Shown: positions 8,612 through 18,694 of the stretch, piece after piece
How the letters are laid out: each line of letters starts with the position of its first letter
How positions within the stretch are numbered: position 1 is the stretch's first letter
Assembly: GCF_003259195.1 (NCBI RefSeq)
Contig: NZ_QJPK01000029.1
Coordinates: forward strand, 1 to 43,224
Direction: 5' to 3'
From: Paracoccus sediminilitoris
Lineage (GTDB): Bacteria > Pseudomonadota > Alphaproteobacteria > Rhodobacterales > Rhodobacteraceae
DNA: 43,224 bases
The notes under the pieces: generated by a model
What the model was told of the DNA's origin: nothing
Database searches by the model: none
What the model saw: only the letters and a program-made list of their open reading frames with translations
Made by a program: the position numbers and the translations under genes

Positions 8612-11387
8612 GTCAGCTGCAGCCTGCCACCGATCACGGCCGCGCCGGCCGGCAGGATGGCACCCTGGTTCACTACTGTCACCCCGGCGCCCGTCAGATC
8701 ATAGGTGCCGGCGGGCAGCAGGTCGCGACCCTTGATCGCCACCTCCGACCCAGCCACCAGAACAACCTCGGCGGTGACGGTGGGCTCAACCAAGCCGTTT
8801 CCGACCATTCCCGAGCGAAAGCGCGCCAGTTGCGGCAGACTTCGAGACAAGATGCCGGCGACGGTTACAGTCTGCATCGTGTTGTAATCCCCATCGTCGG
8901 CCACATATTCGGTATAGCCTACCGTCAGCTTCTCACCAACGACAGGAAGCGCCGACAGGTCATAGAGATGCACACGGTTCAGGGAACTGCGGTGACGTTC
9001 CTCGAAACCCGACATCGAACCCGTCAGCCCACTGTCGGAGGCCAAGATCGGGCTGCCCGGATCGACCAGACGCTGCTTGTAGAGCGCATCGCCCACCTCG
9101 ACCGTTGCCCCGGCACCGAACTCCAGACGCCCGCAGACCGTCAGCCTGGCCGTACCCATGCCGTCCCATCCCGTCATCACGCGCGGACCGTCCAGTAGCA
9201 GCGTGCTGCCGACCGGGACCACAGCATCAGGACCCAGCAAGGCTTGGGCGGTCCCTTCAACAGTCATGTGCAGCTTGTCAGCGGCTCCTGCCAGCACGAC
9301 CCGACCGGCTTTGGCGTCGATCGCAAGCGGCGCACCGGATGCGCCCAAGATCATCTGTCCACTGGCTTGGATGCTGACTTTCGCCGCGTCCAGTACCGTG
9401 CCGACTGTCAGGCGGCCAGACGATACATCCAGCGTGCCGCCGCCGAAGGTCAGCGCCGCAATGTTGCTGGTCAGTGTGCCGAAGCGGACCATGTTCCCGG
9501 CCAGATTGACTGTGTCCGCGACATGGGTGCCCGGCAGCGTCTCGGTGATCCAGTTGCGACGGTTGTCCCACCGGAAGCCGTCCATCCGGTCGTCGGGCAG
9601 GAAGATCAGGTCGGCCGGAGCCGTCCGTTGGGGGATGGGGCGACCGAACCTGTTCTTGGTCCATCCGATCGTTTCGCGCACCGCGATCGCGATGTCGCCT
9701 TGCGCCTCGAGCCAGTCAATGAAGGCATCAATGCTGTCCCAGGGTTTGCCCGTCTTCAGGCCCGCATAGCGATGGATCGTCGTCTCTTGCAGGGTCTTGA
9801 AGTCCAGCCCTTCGACGTTCTCGTTCCTGGGCTGGGCGTTCGCGTCCTCGCGCCATTCCCAGACCTGTGTATCGTTGAAATAGAACCGCTCCGGCGAACT
9901 GTAGGGCGCCCCACCCGTCCATTCAGGCCGCTCGTAGTTGGTTCGGGCGGTGTACTCTGCTTGATCATCGGGGTTGGCGCGATGGGCGACGATGTTGCCG
10001 ACCTGGGTGGTCTGGAAGCCTGTGACGTCCAAGCCTTGGTTCAATGCACCTTGGAAGCTGACGACGCGCTTATGGGCGGCACCGAAGACGACGCTGTCGG
10101 CCAAGGTGGCGAATTGGTTGATTGGGCCGACGTCCGTGCGCGAATGGATCGCCAGAGCGAGATTGTTGTCTAGCGCCAGAAGGCGTTCGTAATAGCCCCC
10201 GCAGCGGATCTGCGTCCCGCAGGATGCGTTCTGCGAAATGACGGTATCACGCAGCGTCAGGTCGCGGCAGGAGAAGGTCAGATAGAGGCCATGGTTCCGG
10301 TCCGAAGGTGGCATAGGAAAAGCCGCGCTGCGGTTATAGTCATAGCCTTTTGCCCATCCGCACATGTCCACGATGACGCCCGACATCATCAGATGTTTGG
10401 CGCTGCCGCCAAAGGCCCCGCTTATGCGGTCCTGGCTGCCGTCCCAATAGGTCCGGACCGGGTTGCCCCCCGGCGTCAGCTTGGCGACATTGCGCAGAAT
10501 GGTGTCCTTCCAGGTCACCATGTAGAGATCGCGGAACTGGCTCTCCTTGTCTCCAGAGATGCGGCAACCCTCCGCGATCACGCCATAGCCATGGCGAGGA
10601 TGGAAGATCGGAAACTCCAGATCGCGGATCGCCATGTAGCGCGGTCCCAGGCCGATCCATTCAAAGCCGCTTGAAAAAAACGGCCGCGGACCCGATCCCC
10701 AGGCTCCGAACAGCATGGGGTGCAGCTCATCCTCACCACGAATATAGCCGGGCCAATGATTACCCCGGGAATAGGTGTAGCCTCGCTCGAATAGGAACCA
10801 GTCCGAACGGCTGTCCTTGCCCTCGCCATAAAGCGCCGCGAACAGGGTCTCGAAGACGCTCATCGCGACGGCCTTTTCCGGACTGCCACCATAGACTGGC
10901 CGGGCAAGCAGCCAAGAGGCCGTGACTGTGCTGGTCGCCACACCCGCCTCTGCGGCGATCATCGCCACGGTCAGCGCGCTCGGCGCCCCCGAGACATAGA
11001 TCTTGCGATGGCGCTGTCCGGGCTCGAAGATGAACCGGCCATCCAGACCTGTCGGCAGCCAATAATGAACGCCGCTGGCAAAGCCCCGCTTCTGCTGACG
11101 GGGTTCGACGGTCAGCTGGGCCTCACTGCCGTCGCGCATGCGCGCGCTATAGGTCCCCCCATCCGTGTGGCTTAGTAGGTTCAGACCGGCCTTTCCATCG
11201 GCGCGGGGCGTAACCTCCAGCCCCTCGACCGAGTCCAAATCAGCCAGCGCGTTCATCCTCCCGGCAGACGCCGTCAGCATCCGAACCCGGGGTGGCATGC
11301 CCCATTCGCGGACTGTGAACGTACGGTCCTTGTGCATCAAAGTGAAGGCCGCGCCCGCCAGCATTGGGCTATGAAAATGCATGGTCA

Positions 11388-11388
<1 letters not shown>
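8602..11388 (-). CDS. Beta-helix spike-like protein, third gene of the spike operon
   Basis: A 928-residue protein. Residues 1-100 form a separate N-terminal segment. From about 105 it aligns with the plus-strand paralogue at 751-3717, sharing HRKIYVSG, FERGYTYSRG, GWAKGYDYN..PMPPSDRNHGLYL and LPDDRMDGFRWDNRRNW. The middle has beta-helix character; the C-terminus is beta-rich with many Val/Gly/Thr. No signal peptide is visible, which fits a particle-attached spike better than a Sec-exported enzyme. The ATG at 11388 shares its A with the TGA of the upstream gene, so translation is coupled. Following a spike-base gene and a linker protein, it is in the position of a receptor-binding or polysaccharide-degrading tip. 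Whether it cleaves glycans cannot be told from the sequence. Confidence 0.85.
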
Positions 11389-12736
<1,348 letters not shown>

Positions 12737-12740
<4 letters not shown>

Positions 12741-12997
12741 GCCAGAGAGACGATCTGTTCGGCGGTGGTGCCCGTGGCCAGAATGCGTTGGGCACGAATC
12801 GGGAAGGGGGCCCCAGGAACGATGAAAACCCGGCCGGTCGTACCAGCGATCGTGGTCAGATTGACAAAGCCCTCCGTGCCGACGGCGATGGCGCGGCTGG
12901 CCATCGGCAGGTCCGCATCGTCATCGGGCACAACTGATTCTAGGCGCATCGCCGGGCTTTCAAGTCCGGGAAGATGGTGCTGGAAGCGATCATCCAT
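12737..12997 (-). CDS. Spike-base protein, Rcc01079 (GTA head-spike) family
   Basis: An 86-residue protein matching the small spike-base family named after Rhodobacter capsulatus Rcc01079. It begins MDDRFQHHLPGLESPA, continues DDDADLPMASRAIAVGTEG and ends IRAQRILATGTTAEQIVSL. The HLPGLESPA, LP..SRAI.VGT.G and R.LATGTTA segments are the parts I recognise. In R. capsulatus, rcc01079-rcc01080 encode head spikes of the gene transfer agent that help it attach to capsule. The ATG at 12997 was chosen because AAGGAG lies 8 nt upstream. The end overlaps the next gene by ATGA. No capsid, portal or terminase gene is in the window, so the module stands alone here. Confidence 0.85.
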
Positions 12998-13077
12998 GGG
13001 GCAAGCTCCTTGACTGGCCGCTGCCTCCGCAGGAGCGGCCTGTGGTATGGGGAGCACCAAATGTGGGTCAAACCAGC

Positions 13078-13092
13078 TTAATGGACCTTTAA
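13078..13092 (-). promoter_or_regulatory. Perfect CtrA-type box upstream of the spike operon
   Basis: TTAATGGACCTTTAA is an exact TTAA-N7-TTAA match to the full CtrA site of alphaproteobacteria. On the minus strand it lies 81 bp before the ATG of the spike-base gene. In Rhodobacterales, CtrA controls gene transfer agent and motility genes, so this fits the proposed origin of the operon. Binding is not shown. Confidence 0.55.
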
Positions 13093-13150
13093 CCTAGCGT
13101 ACGCAGGGTCCGTGCGGGGGCGCGCAACAGAGCCGCATGCCCCCGGACCG

Positions 13151-15772
13151 TCATCCAAAATACATACGCCACAAGCGCTTGCCGCCATACAGTATCGCCA
13201 AGCAGAACAGCCCCACCGCGATCAGCAGCGCAACACCACTGCCCAGACCCAGATCGACCATCAGGTCGCGTCCGGGAATCACGAGGCCATGGAACACGTA
13301 AATCGGCAGGGCCAGACCGCCGGTGACCAGCAACACCTGCATGGGTAGGCGCAGCGCAGCCGACAGATTGTCCCAGGACAGCAGTAGGCGCAGGAACAGG
13401 CCGATGCCGCAGGCCGCGAAAGCTACATAAAAGATCAGCCCCGGCAGCGAGGTGAAGACCGCGCTGTCGCGGTTGTCGAAGACGTGGATGCCCTGCGCCT
13501 CGATCAGCGCCATCACCACCAGCACGGCGCAGAGCCCGCCGCCCAGCATCAGAATGCGGGCCGCGGCGGCGCTGTCGCGCTGCCCCGCCAGCCAGACCCC
13601 GACCGCCATCCCTGCCGAGGCCACCGCCGTCATCTTGAAGACGTTGTAGCCGCCCACCAGCATCAGCCGCGGCCATTCCAGGACCGACTGCATCTGGGCC
13701 GAGGGCAGCAAGGGCGGCAGGATCTGCCACAGCACCCACAGGACAGGCAGTCCCGCCAGTAGCCAGGGGATGGGCCGCGCCAGCCGCGCCAAGGGCGGCA
13801 GCCACCAACGCGCAGTGCCCAGCATCAGCGCGTAATATCCCAGCACCCCATAAAAGGCATGCGCGATCTCCAACCCGGTAACGGGGTCGCCTCGCACCAC
13901 CAGATTGGCCAGCCGGATCACCGCCAGCAGCGTCATGCCCAGCAGGACCAGCCGGAAGGCACTGCCCATGCGGCGCAGGACGGATACGGACTTGGTCGCG
14001 TAATCGGGCAGCATGAAATAGCCGATGCCAATGCCAAACACTGCCGCAAAACCGGGCGTGCCCATGCGATAGAGGAAAGACAACGCCGTCTCGGCCGGCT
14101 GCGCCACCCCCAGCCTGCCGAAGAAGCCCGGCCCCCAATGCGACAGGATCACGGACAGCGCCATGATCGCCCGCATCATGGTAATTGACCAGCTGCGCCG
14201 GGCCGCATCAGGTAGGGCTGCGGGTGCTGCGGCGCGGGGCTCTGCATCCTCAAGAAGGGCCGCGACCTCGCGCAGGCTGCGCCCTTCCATCGTGGCGCGG
14301 ACGGCGGCGCGCGGCAGGCCCGCGCCCTCCATGACCAGCCCGATCTGCACCGAGCTGAGCGAGTCGCCACCCAGATCGTAAAAGCTCGCCTCGGGCGCAA
14401 AGCGGACCGCGCCTACAACCTGCGCCCAGATATCCGCGATGCGCGCTTCCGAGGCATCCAGATCGGTGGGGGCGGGATCGGCCGCACCCAACATCAGGCC
14501 AGGGGCAGTATCGTCACCCTGCCACAGCTCAGGCAGGCGGCGGCGCTGCACCTTGTCGGTGGCGGTCCGGGGCAGCCGGTCCAGCTGCAACACCTTCAGC
14601 GCTGCACCGGCCCCCTGCCCCACCTGCACGCCGCGTCGACCCAGAACCAGACGGGCCGCCTCCTCGATAAGCCGTGCCTGATCCTTGTGGCCCGCCTCGA
14701 TCGCCAGCAGCACCGCCTCGCCGCGCATGGCATCGGCCAAGGGCGCCACGGCAAAGCCCTCGCCCGCGGCGGGCAGCAGGGCGCGGATCTCGGCCTCGAT
14801 CGCCTCGGCGCCCAGCTTGACCCCGGCCACGTTTATCTGGTCGTCCAGCCGGCCCAGATAATGCAGGAAACCCTCGCGGATCTCTCCCCGGTCGCGGGTG
14901 ATTAGCCAGCCCTGGTCATCCGCCAATGGCACCAGCGCGCCATCTTCGCCCAGAAGGCCCGGCGCCACATGAGGGCCGCGAATGGCGATAGCGCCCTCCT
15001 CGGTGATGCGGATCTCGACCTGGCCATAGCCGGTGCCGACCGAGCCCAACTGATCCTTGGGCGCGGCCGAGACATCCAGGAACGTGCTGCGCGACGCCTC
15101 GGTCAGGCCGTAATGCTGGATGATCCGGGCGCGCGGGAACAGGGTGCGCATGGCCTCCTTATCCTCGGCGGACATAAACTGGCTGCCGATCTCAATCCAG
15201 CGCACCTTGCCGCCCGCCGCGCCGATCACTTGGGGGTTTGCCAGGATCAGGCGCCACAGGCTGGGAACGGCAGAGATCGCGTTGATCTCATCGCGCTCCA
15301 GCATCTCGCGGATCTGGGTGGGATCAAACCGTTCGGGCAGAAAGAAGGCGCCGCCCGCCGCGGCCACCGCACGCGCCCGGCCCAAGCCAAAGGAATAGGT
15401 GACTGGCACGCCGATATATTCGCGGATCTCTTCGGTGACTTGCATCGCGTCGTTCAGCCGCGCGACCACGTCCGCGAGGTTGCGATGGCTGATCACGATG
15501 GCCTTGGGACGCCCTTCGGTCCCCGAGCTGAAGGTGATCTGTGCCGGCCTGTCCGACAGGTCGGGCCGATGGCTCATCCGCGCCCAGCCCAGCTTGGCGG
15601 GCCCTTCGGGCAATTTGGCGGGCTGGACGTTGAGGCCCCGCCCCTCCAGCGCCTGCGGGTCGCGCATGATCGCAAAGACCCGGCCCTCGGCCCAGCAGGC
15701 GAAGACGTGGTCCAGAAAAGTCAGGCTATTCTCTGCGGACAGAGCCAGAATGGGGGATGTGATGGAGGGCAT
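13151..15772 (-). CDS. Fusion of AMP-forming ligase, carrier domain and membrane acyltransferase
   Basis: An 873-residue three-part protein. Residues 1-415 form an adenylation domain: phosphate loop ITFSSGTEGRPKAI near 79-92, QHYGLTEAS near 219-227, YLGRLDDQINVAGVKL near 305-320 and PRTATDKVQR near 401-410. Residues 440-510 form a carrier domain with LGGDSLSS, whose Ser (about 471) would carry phosphopantetheine. From about 530 to the end is a type-3 acyltransferase with around ten membrane segments, including RAIMALSVILSHW with its catalytic-type His. It probably activates an acid, loads it on its own carrier and hands it across or at the inner membrane to a glycan. The adenylation domain lacks the usual first 100 residues. 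ATG 15772 is preferred over GTG 15802, but neither has a strong ribosome binding site. The transferred acid is unknown. Confidence 0.85.
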   Translation of the reverse strand: MPSITSPILALSAENSLTFLDHVFACWAEGRVFAIMRDPQALEGRGLNVQPAKLPEGPAKLGWARMSHRPDLSDRPAQITFSSGTEGRPKAIVISHRNLADVVARLNDAMQVTEEIREYIGVPVTYSFGLGRARAVAAAGGAFFLPERFDPTQIREMLERDEINAISAVPSLWRLILANPQVIGAAGGKVRWIEIGSQFMSAEDKEAMRTLFPRARIIQHYGLTEASRSTFLDVSAAPKDQLGSVGTGYGQVEIRITEEGAIAIRGPHVAPGLLGEDGALVPLADDQGWLITRDRGEIREGFLHYLGRLDDQINVAGVKLGAEAIEAEIRALLPAAGEGFAVAPLADAMRGEAVLLAIEAGHKDQARLIEEAARLVLGRRGVQVGQGAGAALKVLQLDRLPRTATDKVQRRRLPELWQGDDTAPGLMLGAADPAPTDLDASEARIADIWAQVVGAVRFAPEASFYDLGGDSLSSVQIGLVMEGAGLPRAAVRATMEGRSLREVAALLEDAEPRAAAPAALPDAARRSWSITMMRAIMALSVILSHWGPGFFGRLGVAQPAETALSFLYRMGTPGFAAVFGIGIGYFMLPDYATKSVSVLRRMGSAFRLVLLGMTLLAVIRLANLVVRGDPVTGLEIAHAFYGVLGYYALMLGTARWWLPPLARLARPIPWLLAGLPVLWVLWQILPPLLPSAQMQSVLEWPRLMLVGGYNVFKMTAVASAGMAVGVWLAGQRDSAAAARILMLGGGLCAVLVVMALIEAQGIHVFDNRDSAVFTSLPGLIFYVAFAACGIGLFLRLLLSWDNLSAALRLPMQVLLVTGGLALPIYVFHGLVIPGRDLMVDLGLGSGVALLIAVGLFCLAILYGGKRLWRMYFG

Positions 15773-15862
15773 GGGGTCTCTGCTGTGAATGCGCAGCCGC
15801 ACTGTGCCCCGGCAAGGCGATGGGCTTCAATACCGCAATGTCGTCCTGCCCGCAGTTGGGGC

Positions 15863-16558
15863 TCAGGTCACCAGTGAAACCATGGCCTTGACCAGGTCGC
15901 GTGCGCTGTTGAACATCGTGGCCATCTGCATCAGCATCAGGAAGATCAGCGGATAGGCATATTGGGGATAGTTCTCGATGATCCAGTCCGCCTGCGCGCG
16001 GCGCAAGAGGGCCGCCAGGCCCGGCAGCAGGATCAGGCTGATCCCCCCGCCCACGAGGGCGCCGGCAAGGATGTCGGTCGGGTAATGGAAAAGCATATAG
16101 ACCCGCGCAAAGCCGATCACGATCAGCGCGTGCAGCGCCATCAGCATCCCGACCGAGCGGTTGATCATCCAGAAGCCGACGACCAGGCTGGCGTAAAAGA
16201 CCGCATGATCGCTTGGAAAAGAGGACCAACCGTCCAGCGCGGCGCGCGTGACCGAGATCGGCAACTGAAGGTCCAGACCCTCGGCGTGCAGCGGCCGGAG
16301 CCGATAGGGAAGCAGTATCGCCAAAACGCGACCCGCAAATATCGAGATGACCGAGACGACCATCAGCGCCAGAAGCCTAGACCGGCTAAAGGACCTGTCC
16401 TGACCCGGCAGGAACCATAGATAGAAAAAGGCCATCGCGAGGGGGGCGCCCTTGATGACCGCATTGCCCTGCACCAGGGCCATGAACCAATCGAACACCG
16501 AGGATTTCGCGGCGAAGGAATTCGTCCAGGCCATGACGGTGGCATCAAATTGATTCAT
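15863..16558 (-). CDS. PAP2-family membrane phosphatase
   Basis: A 231-residue polytopic membrane protein with the acid-phosphatase/PAP2 signature: LPYRLRPLH near 83-91, PSDH at 115-118 and RVYMLFHYPTD at 152-162, giving the conserved His118, Arg152, His158 and Asp162. Such enzymes remove phosphate from lipid pyrophosphates such as undecaprenyl pyrophosphate, or from phosphatidic acid. In a polysaccharide locus, recycling of the polyprenyl carrier is a reasonable role but is inferred. It lies 90 bp upstream of the ligase-acyltransferase fusion and 71 bp downstream of a glycosyltransferase, all on the minus strand, so probably one operon. The ATG at 16558 has no strong ribosome binding site. 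Confidence 0.88.
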   Translation of the reverse strand: MNQFDATVMAWTNSFAAKSSVFDWFMALVQGNAVIKGAPLAMAFFYLWFLPGQDRSFSRSRLLALMVVSVISIFAGRVLAILLPYRLRPLHAEGLDLQLPISVTRAALDGWSSFPSDHAVFYASLVVGFWMINRSVGMLMALHALIVIGFARVYMLFHYPTDILAGALVGGGISLILLPGLAALLRRAQADWIIENYPQYAYPLIFLMLMQMATMFNSARDLVKAMVSLVT

Positions 16559-16629
16559 GACGCTGTCCCGAATTGATTGCGGGATACTGCTATGTCACAT
16601 TCCCGTTACAATCAAGGCGGTATGCCACG

Positions 16630-17574
16630 TCAGGGTTGCGGCGGACGATGCATTGCGGCCTGCCGCGCCTCGATTTCAGCGACGGCGCGGGATTTGCCAA
16701 CCTTCAGAGCGCGGCGCTGATAATCGCGGATGAAGCGGCGTAGCTCGGCATCTTCATGCTGCTTATCGCCGCGCAACAGCGCTCCCAGATATCCTTGAAT
16801 GGTCGCAAGACCGCCCAGGATATAGGGCGGATGCGCCATACGATAGAGCCCGGTCGCGATGAAATAGGCCGGGTCCGACCCCATGTAATATTGTCCGAAA
16901 CCATGCCTGCGCCGGCCGGTGAAGACACTTTTCTGGCTAGAGCCCATCGGCCGCAGATGTTCGAACCGCAATTCCTCATCATTCCAGCTGACCACGACCC
17001 AGCCCATCTGGCGCGCCTTGTGGCAATCGATCGCATCCCACATGACCTCACGCACGAAGCCGCCGATCTGTTCGAAGCAGGTGCGGCGATAGAATTTGGT
17101 CATGCCGACGGACATCTCGTCGCCGCATTTCTCCGAGATCCAGCTTCCCGAGGCAGAGCGGAACCAAGGCTTGCCCGAACAGCTGCCGATGCGAGGATTG
17201 TCCTCCATTCGCTCCATCAAGATCTCGAAATAGCGGGGCGGCAGATCCAGATCCAAGTCCAGCTTGCACAGATAGGGATAGTCGGCCAACTCGACCTGAT
17301 CCAATCCATGGTAAAATGCCTCAATAACGCCGGGACCAACGGCCCGGTGGCCCCGGTCAGGTTTGGATACGACCTGGATGATCGGATAGCGGGCAGCGTA
17401 ATCGGCCAGGATTTGCGACGTCCCGTCGGTCGAGCCGTCGTCGACGATCACCCATCGGGCGGGCGGTACGCTTTGGCCCAGGACGCTGTCCAGCGTCCGG
17501 CGCATGTAGTCCGCCTCGTTCCTGCAAGGAGAGACAAGAAGATAATCGCGAGACGCGGAAGGCTCAGAGGACAT
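16630..17574 (-). CDS. Family 2 glycosyltransferase
   Basis: A 314-residue cytoplasmic GT-A enzyme. The N-terminus YLLVSPCRNEADYMRRTLDS leads to WVIVDDGSTDGTSQIL (nucleotide-binding Asp residues), then KLDLDLDLPPRYFE (DXD-like metal site) and a C-terminal half with WNDEELRFEHLRPMG. The ATG at 17574 (MSSEPSASRDY) was chosen because homology starts just after it; a 21-residue upstream extension in frame begins with TTG. It is the first gene of the minus-strand run that continues into the PAP2 and ligase-acyltransferase genes. Donor and acceptor sugars cannot be predicted. Confidence 0.88.
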   Translation of the reverse strand: MSSEPSASRDYLLVSPCRNEADYMRRTLDSVLGQSVPPARWVIVDDGSTDGTSQILADYAARYPIIQVVSKPDRGHRAVGPGVIEAFYHGLDQVELADYPYLCKLDLDLDLPPRYFEILMERMEDNPRIGSCSGKPWFRSASGSWISEKCGDEMSVGMTKFYRRTCFEQIGGFVREVMWDAIDCHKARQMGWVVVSWNDEELRFEHLRPMGSSQKSVFTGRRRHGFGQYYMGSDPAYFIATGLYRMAHPPYILGGLATIQGYLGALLRGDKQHEDAELRRFIRDYQRRALKVGKSRAVAEIEARQAAMHRPPQP

Positions 17575-17906
17575 GGAGACCGTTTCATACAGGGAGGGTT
17601 GAGATTGGACATTGCGCCCTGACGCTCCGAATCGCAAGGCAGGGCGATACGCTTCCTTTTTCCGGTCTCATTTGCGCCCAAAGACAGAGGGCGGAGGGGG
17701 TGCGGACTTAGTTCAGTCACTAGAAAAGTGCAGCCCTCTATATAAAACAATTATAGGTTGAATTCATTAACCATTTATTCCGGAAATTTCATCGATTTGG
17801 GTTAACTTTTTTTAAAATATCGCTTTTACGCCTTGTTGCGGCATAGGCAAAAAGCTAAAATTTTATTGGAATTCGGCGTGGGCCGATTACGAGTAAAAGG
17901 TGTAAC
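17575..17906. promoter_or_regulatory. AT-rich divergent promoter region
   Basis: About 330 bp between a minus-strand glycosyltransferase and the plus-strand VPLPA-CTERM gene. Positions 17740-17880 are strikingly AT-rich for this genome. The stretch holds TTAACCAT (17768-17775) and TTAACTTTTTTTAA (17802-17815, two TTAA spaced by 6). AAAAGGTG at 17894-17901 is the ribosome binding site of the VPLPA-CTERM gene. Confidence 0.45.
17768..17775 (+). promoter_or_regulatory. TTAACCAT motif (CtrA half-site-like)
   Basis: TTAACCAT is described as a CtrA-associated 8-mer in some alphaproteobacteria. It occurs here in the promoter region of the VPLPA-CTERM gene and again at 35753-35760 upstream of the decarboxylase gene, both followed by TTA. 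Chance occurrence is possible. Confidence 0.3.
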
Positions 17907-18497
17907 ATGACTGCTTTGAAGACCCTCCTTGCCAGTGCCGCCTTGGTTGCCTCCGCCGCGGGCGCCAACGCAGCAACCTATTTTGCCGACACGATTGAAG
18001 ATGTCAGCTACGGCGAATGCACATCAACGGTTCGCGCCTGCACCGATGAAGACCGCCAGAACTCGGCCAATGCTGTCGACGGCGATAGCAGCACGTTCTA
18101 TGCTCTAGGTCTGGGCGGCTCTCTGCTGGTCAGCTTCTCGCAGATCGTGGGCGACATCATGCCGGGCGCCATCTCGGTCTTCGAGGTCACTTTCAACCGT
18201 ATGGTCGGCCATGACGAGGCCGCTGATGTTTTCGCGGTCGATGGTGACGGCAACGAAAGCCTGCTGGGCCGCATCACCAACGCCGTTGGCGGCAATTCGG
18301 TGGTGGCCAACATGCCTTTCCGGCAGCTGCGTCTGGTCGACGTAACCAAGTCCGAGTTCCCGAACACCACCTCGTTCGACGGCTATGATGTCGCGCAGAT
18401 CTCGGTTGCTCCGGTTCCGCTGCCGGCCGCAGGCCTGATGCTTCTGGGTGGTCTGGGTGGTCTGGCTGCTCTGCGCCGCCGCAAGAAAGTCGCCTGA
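17907..18497 (+). CDS. VPLPA-CTERM sorting-domain protein
   Basis: A 196-residue exported protein. It has a signal peptide with probable cleavage after GANA (residue 22), a beta-rich core with two cysteines (38 and 45) that may pair, and the sorting tail VPLPA (170-174), hydrophobic GLMLLGGLGGLAAL and basic RRRKK end. Tails of this type are recognised by the exosortase XrtD, whose gene begins 198 bp downstream. The core may be a discoidin-like or galactose-binding sandwich, but I am not sure. The ATG at 17907 has AAAAGGTG at a good distance. It is a single-gene transcript by appearance, ending in a strong terminator at 18520-18548. Short size and high expression signals suggest an abundant surface or matrix protein. 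Confidence 0.93.
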   Translation: MTALKTLLASAALVASAAGANAATYFADTIEDVSYGECTSTVRACTDEDRQNSANAVDGDSSTFYALGLGGSLLVSFSQIVGDIMPGAISVFEVTFNRMVGHDEAADVFAVDGDGNESLLGRITNAVGGNSVVANMPFRQLRLVDVTKSEFPNTTSFDGYDVAQISVAPVPLPAAGLMLLGGLGGLAALRRRKKVA

Positions 18498-18519
18498 GAC
18501 GGTTGACATTGCAAGACGG

Positions 18520-18548
18520 GGCCCGCCGCTTGGCGGGCCTTCTTTTTT
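18520..18548 (+). terminator. Rho-independent terminator after the VPLPA-CTERM gene
   Basis: GGCCCGCC and GGCGGGCC form a perfect 8-bp GC stem with a GCTT loop, followed by TTCTTTTTT. It is the best intrinsic terminator in the window. Confidence 0.9.
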
Positions 18549-18694
18549 GCCGATGCCCTGCCGCGGCACATGTCTTGAACAGCAAAAATTGAAACAGATT
18601 CCTGCATCTGCGGTCAACAAGACCGTTAAAATGCGTTATGGGGTTCTGAAAAGAACGGCCCATTCTCAGGGTCAGTGCAAAGGGTGATCGGGCC

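Noticed and set aside
17575..18694. Sigma-54 promoter (PrsR-type control) before the VPLPA-CTERM and xrtD genes
   Set aside because: Some PEP-CTERM systems use it, but no TGGCAC-N5-TTGC match was found in either upstream region.
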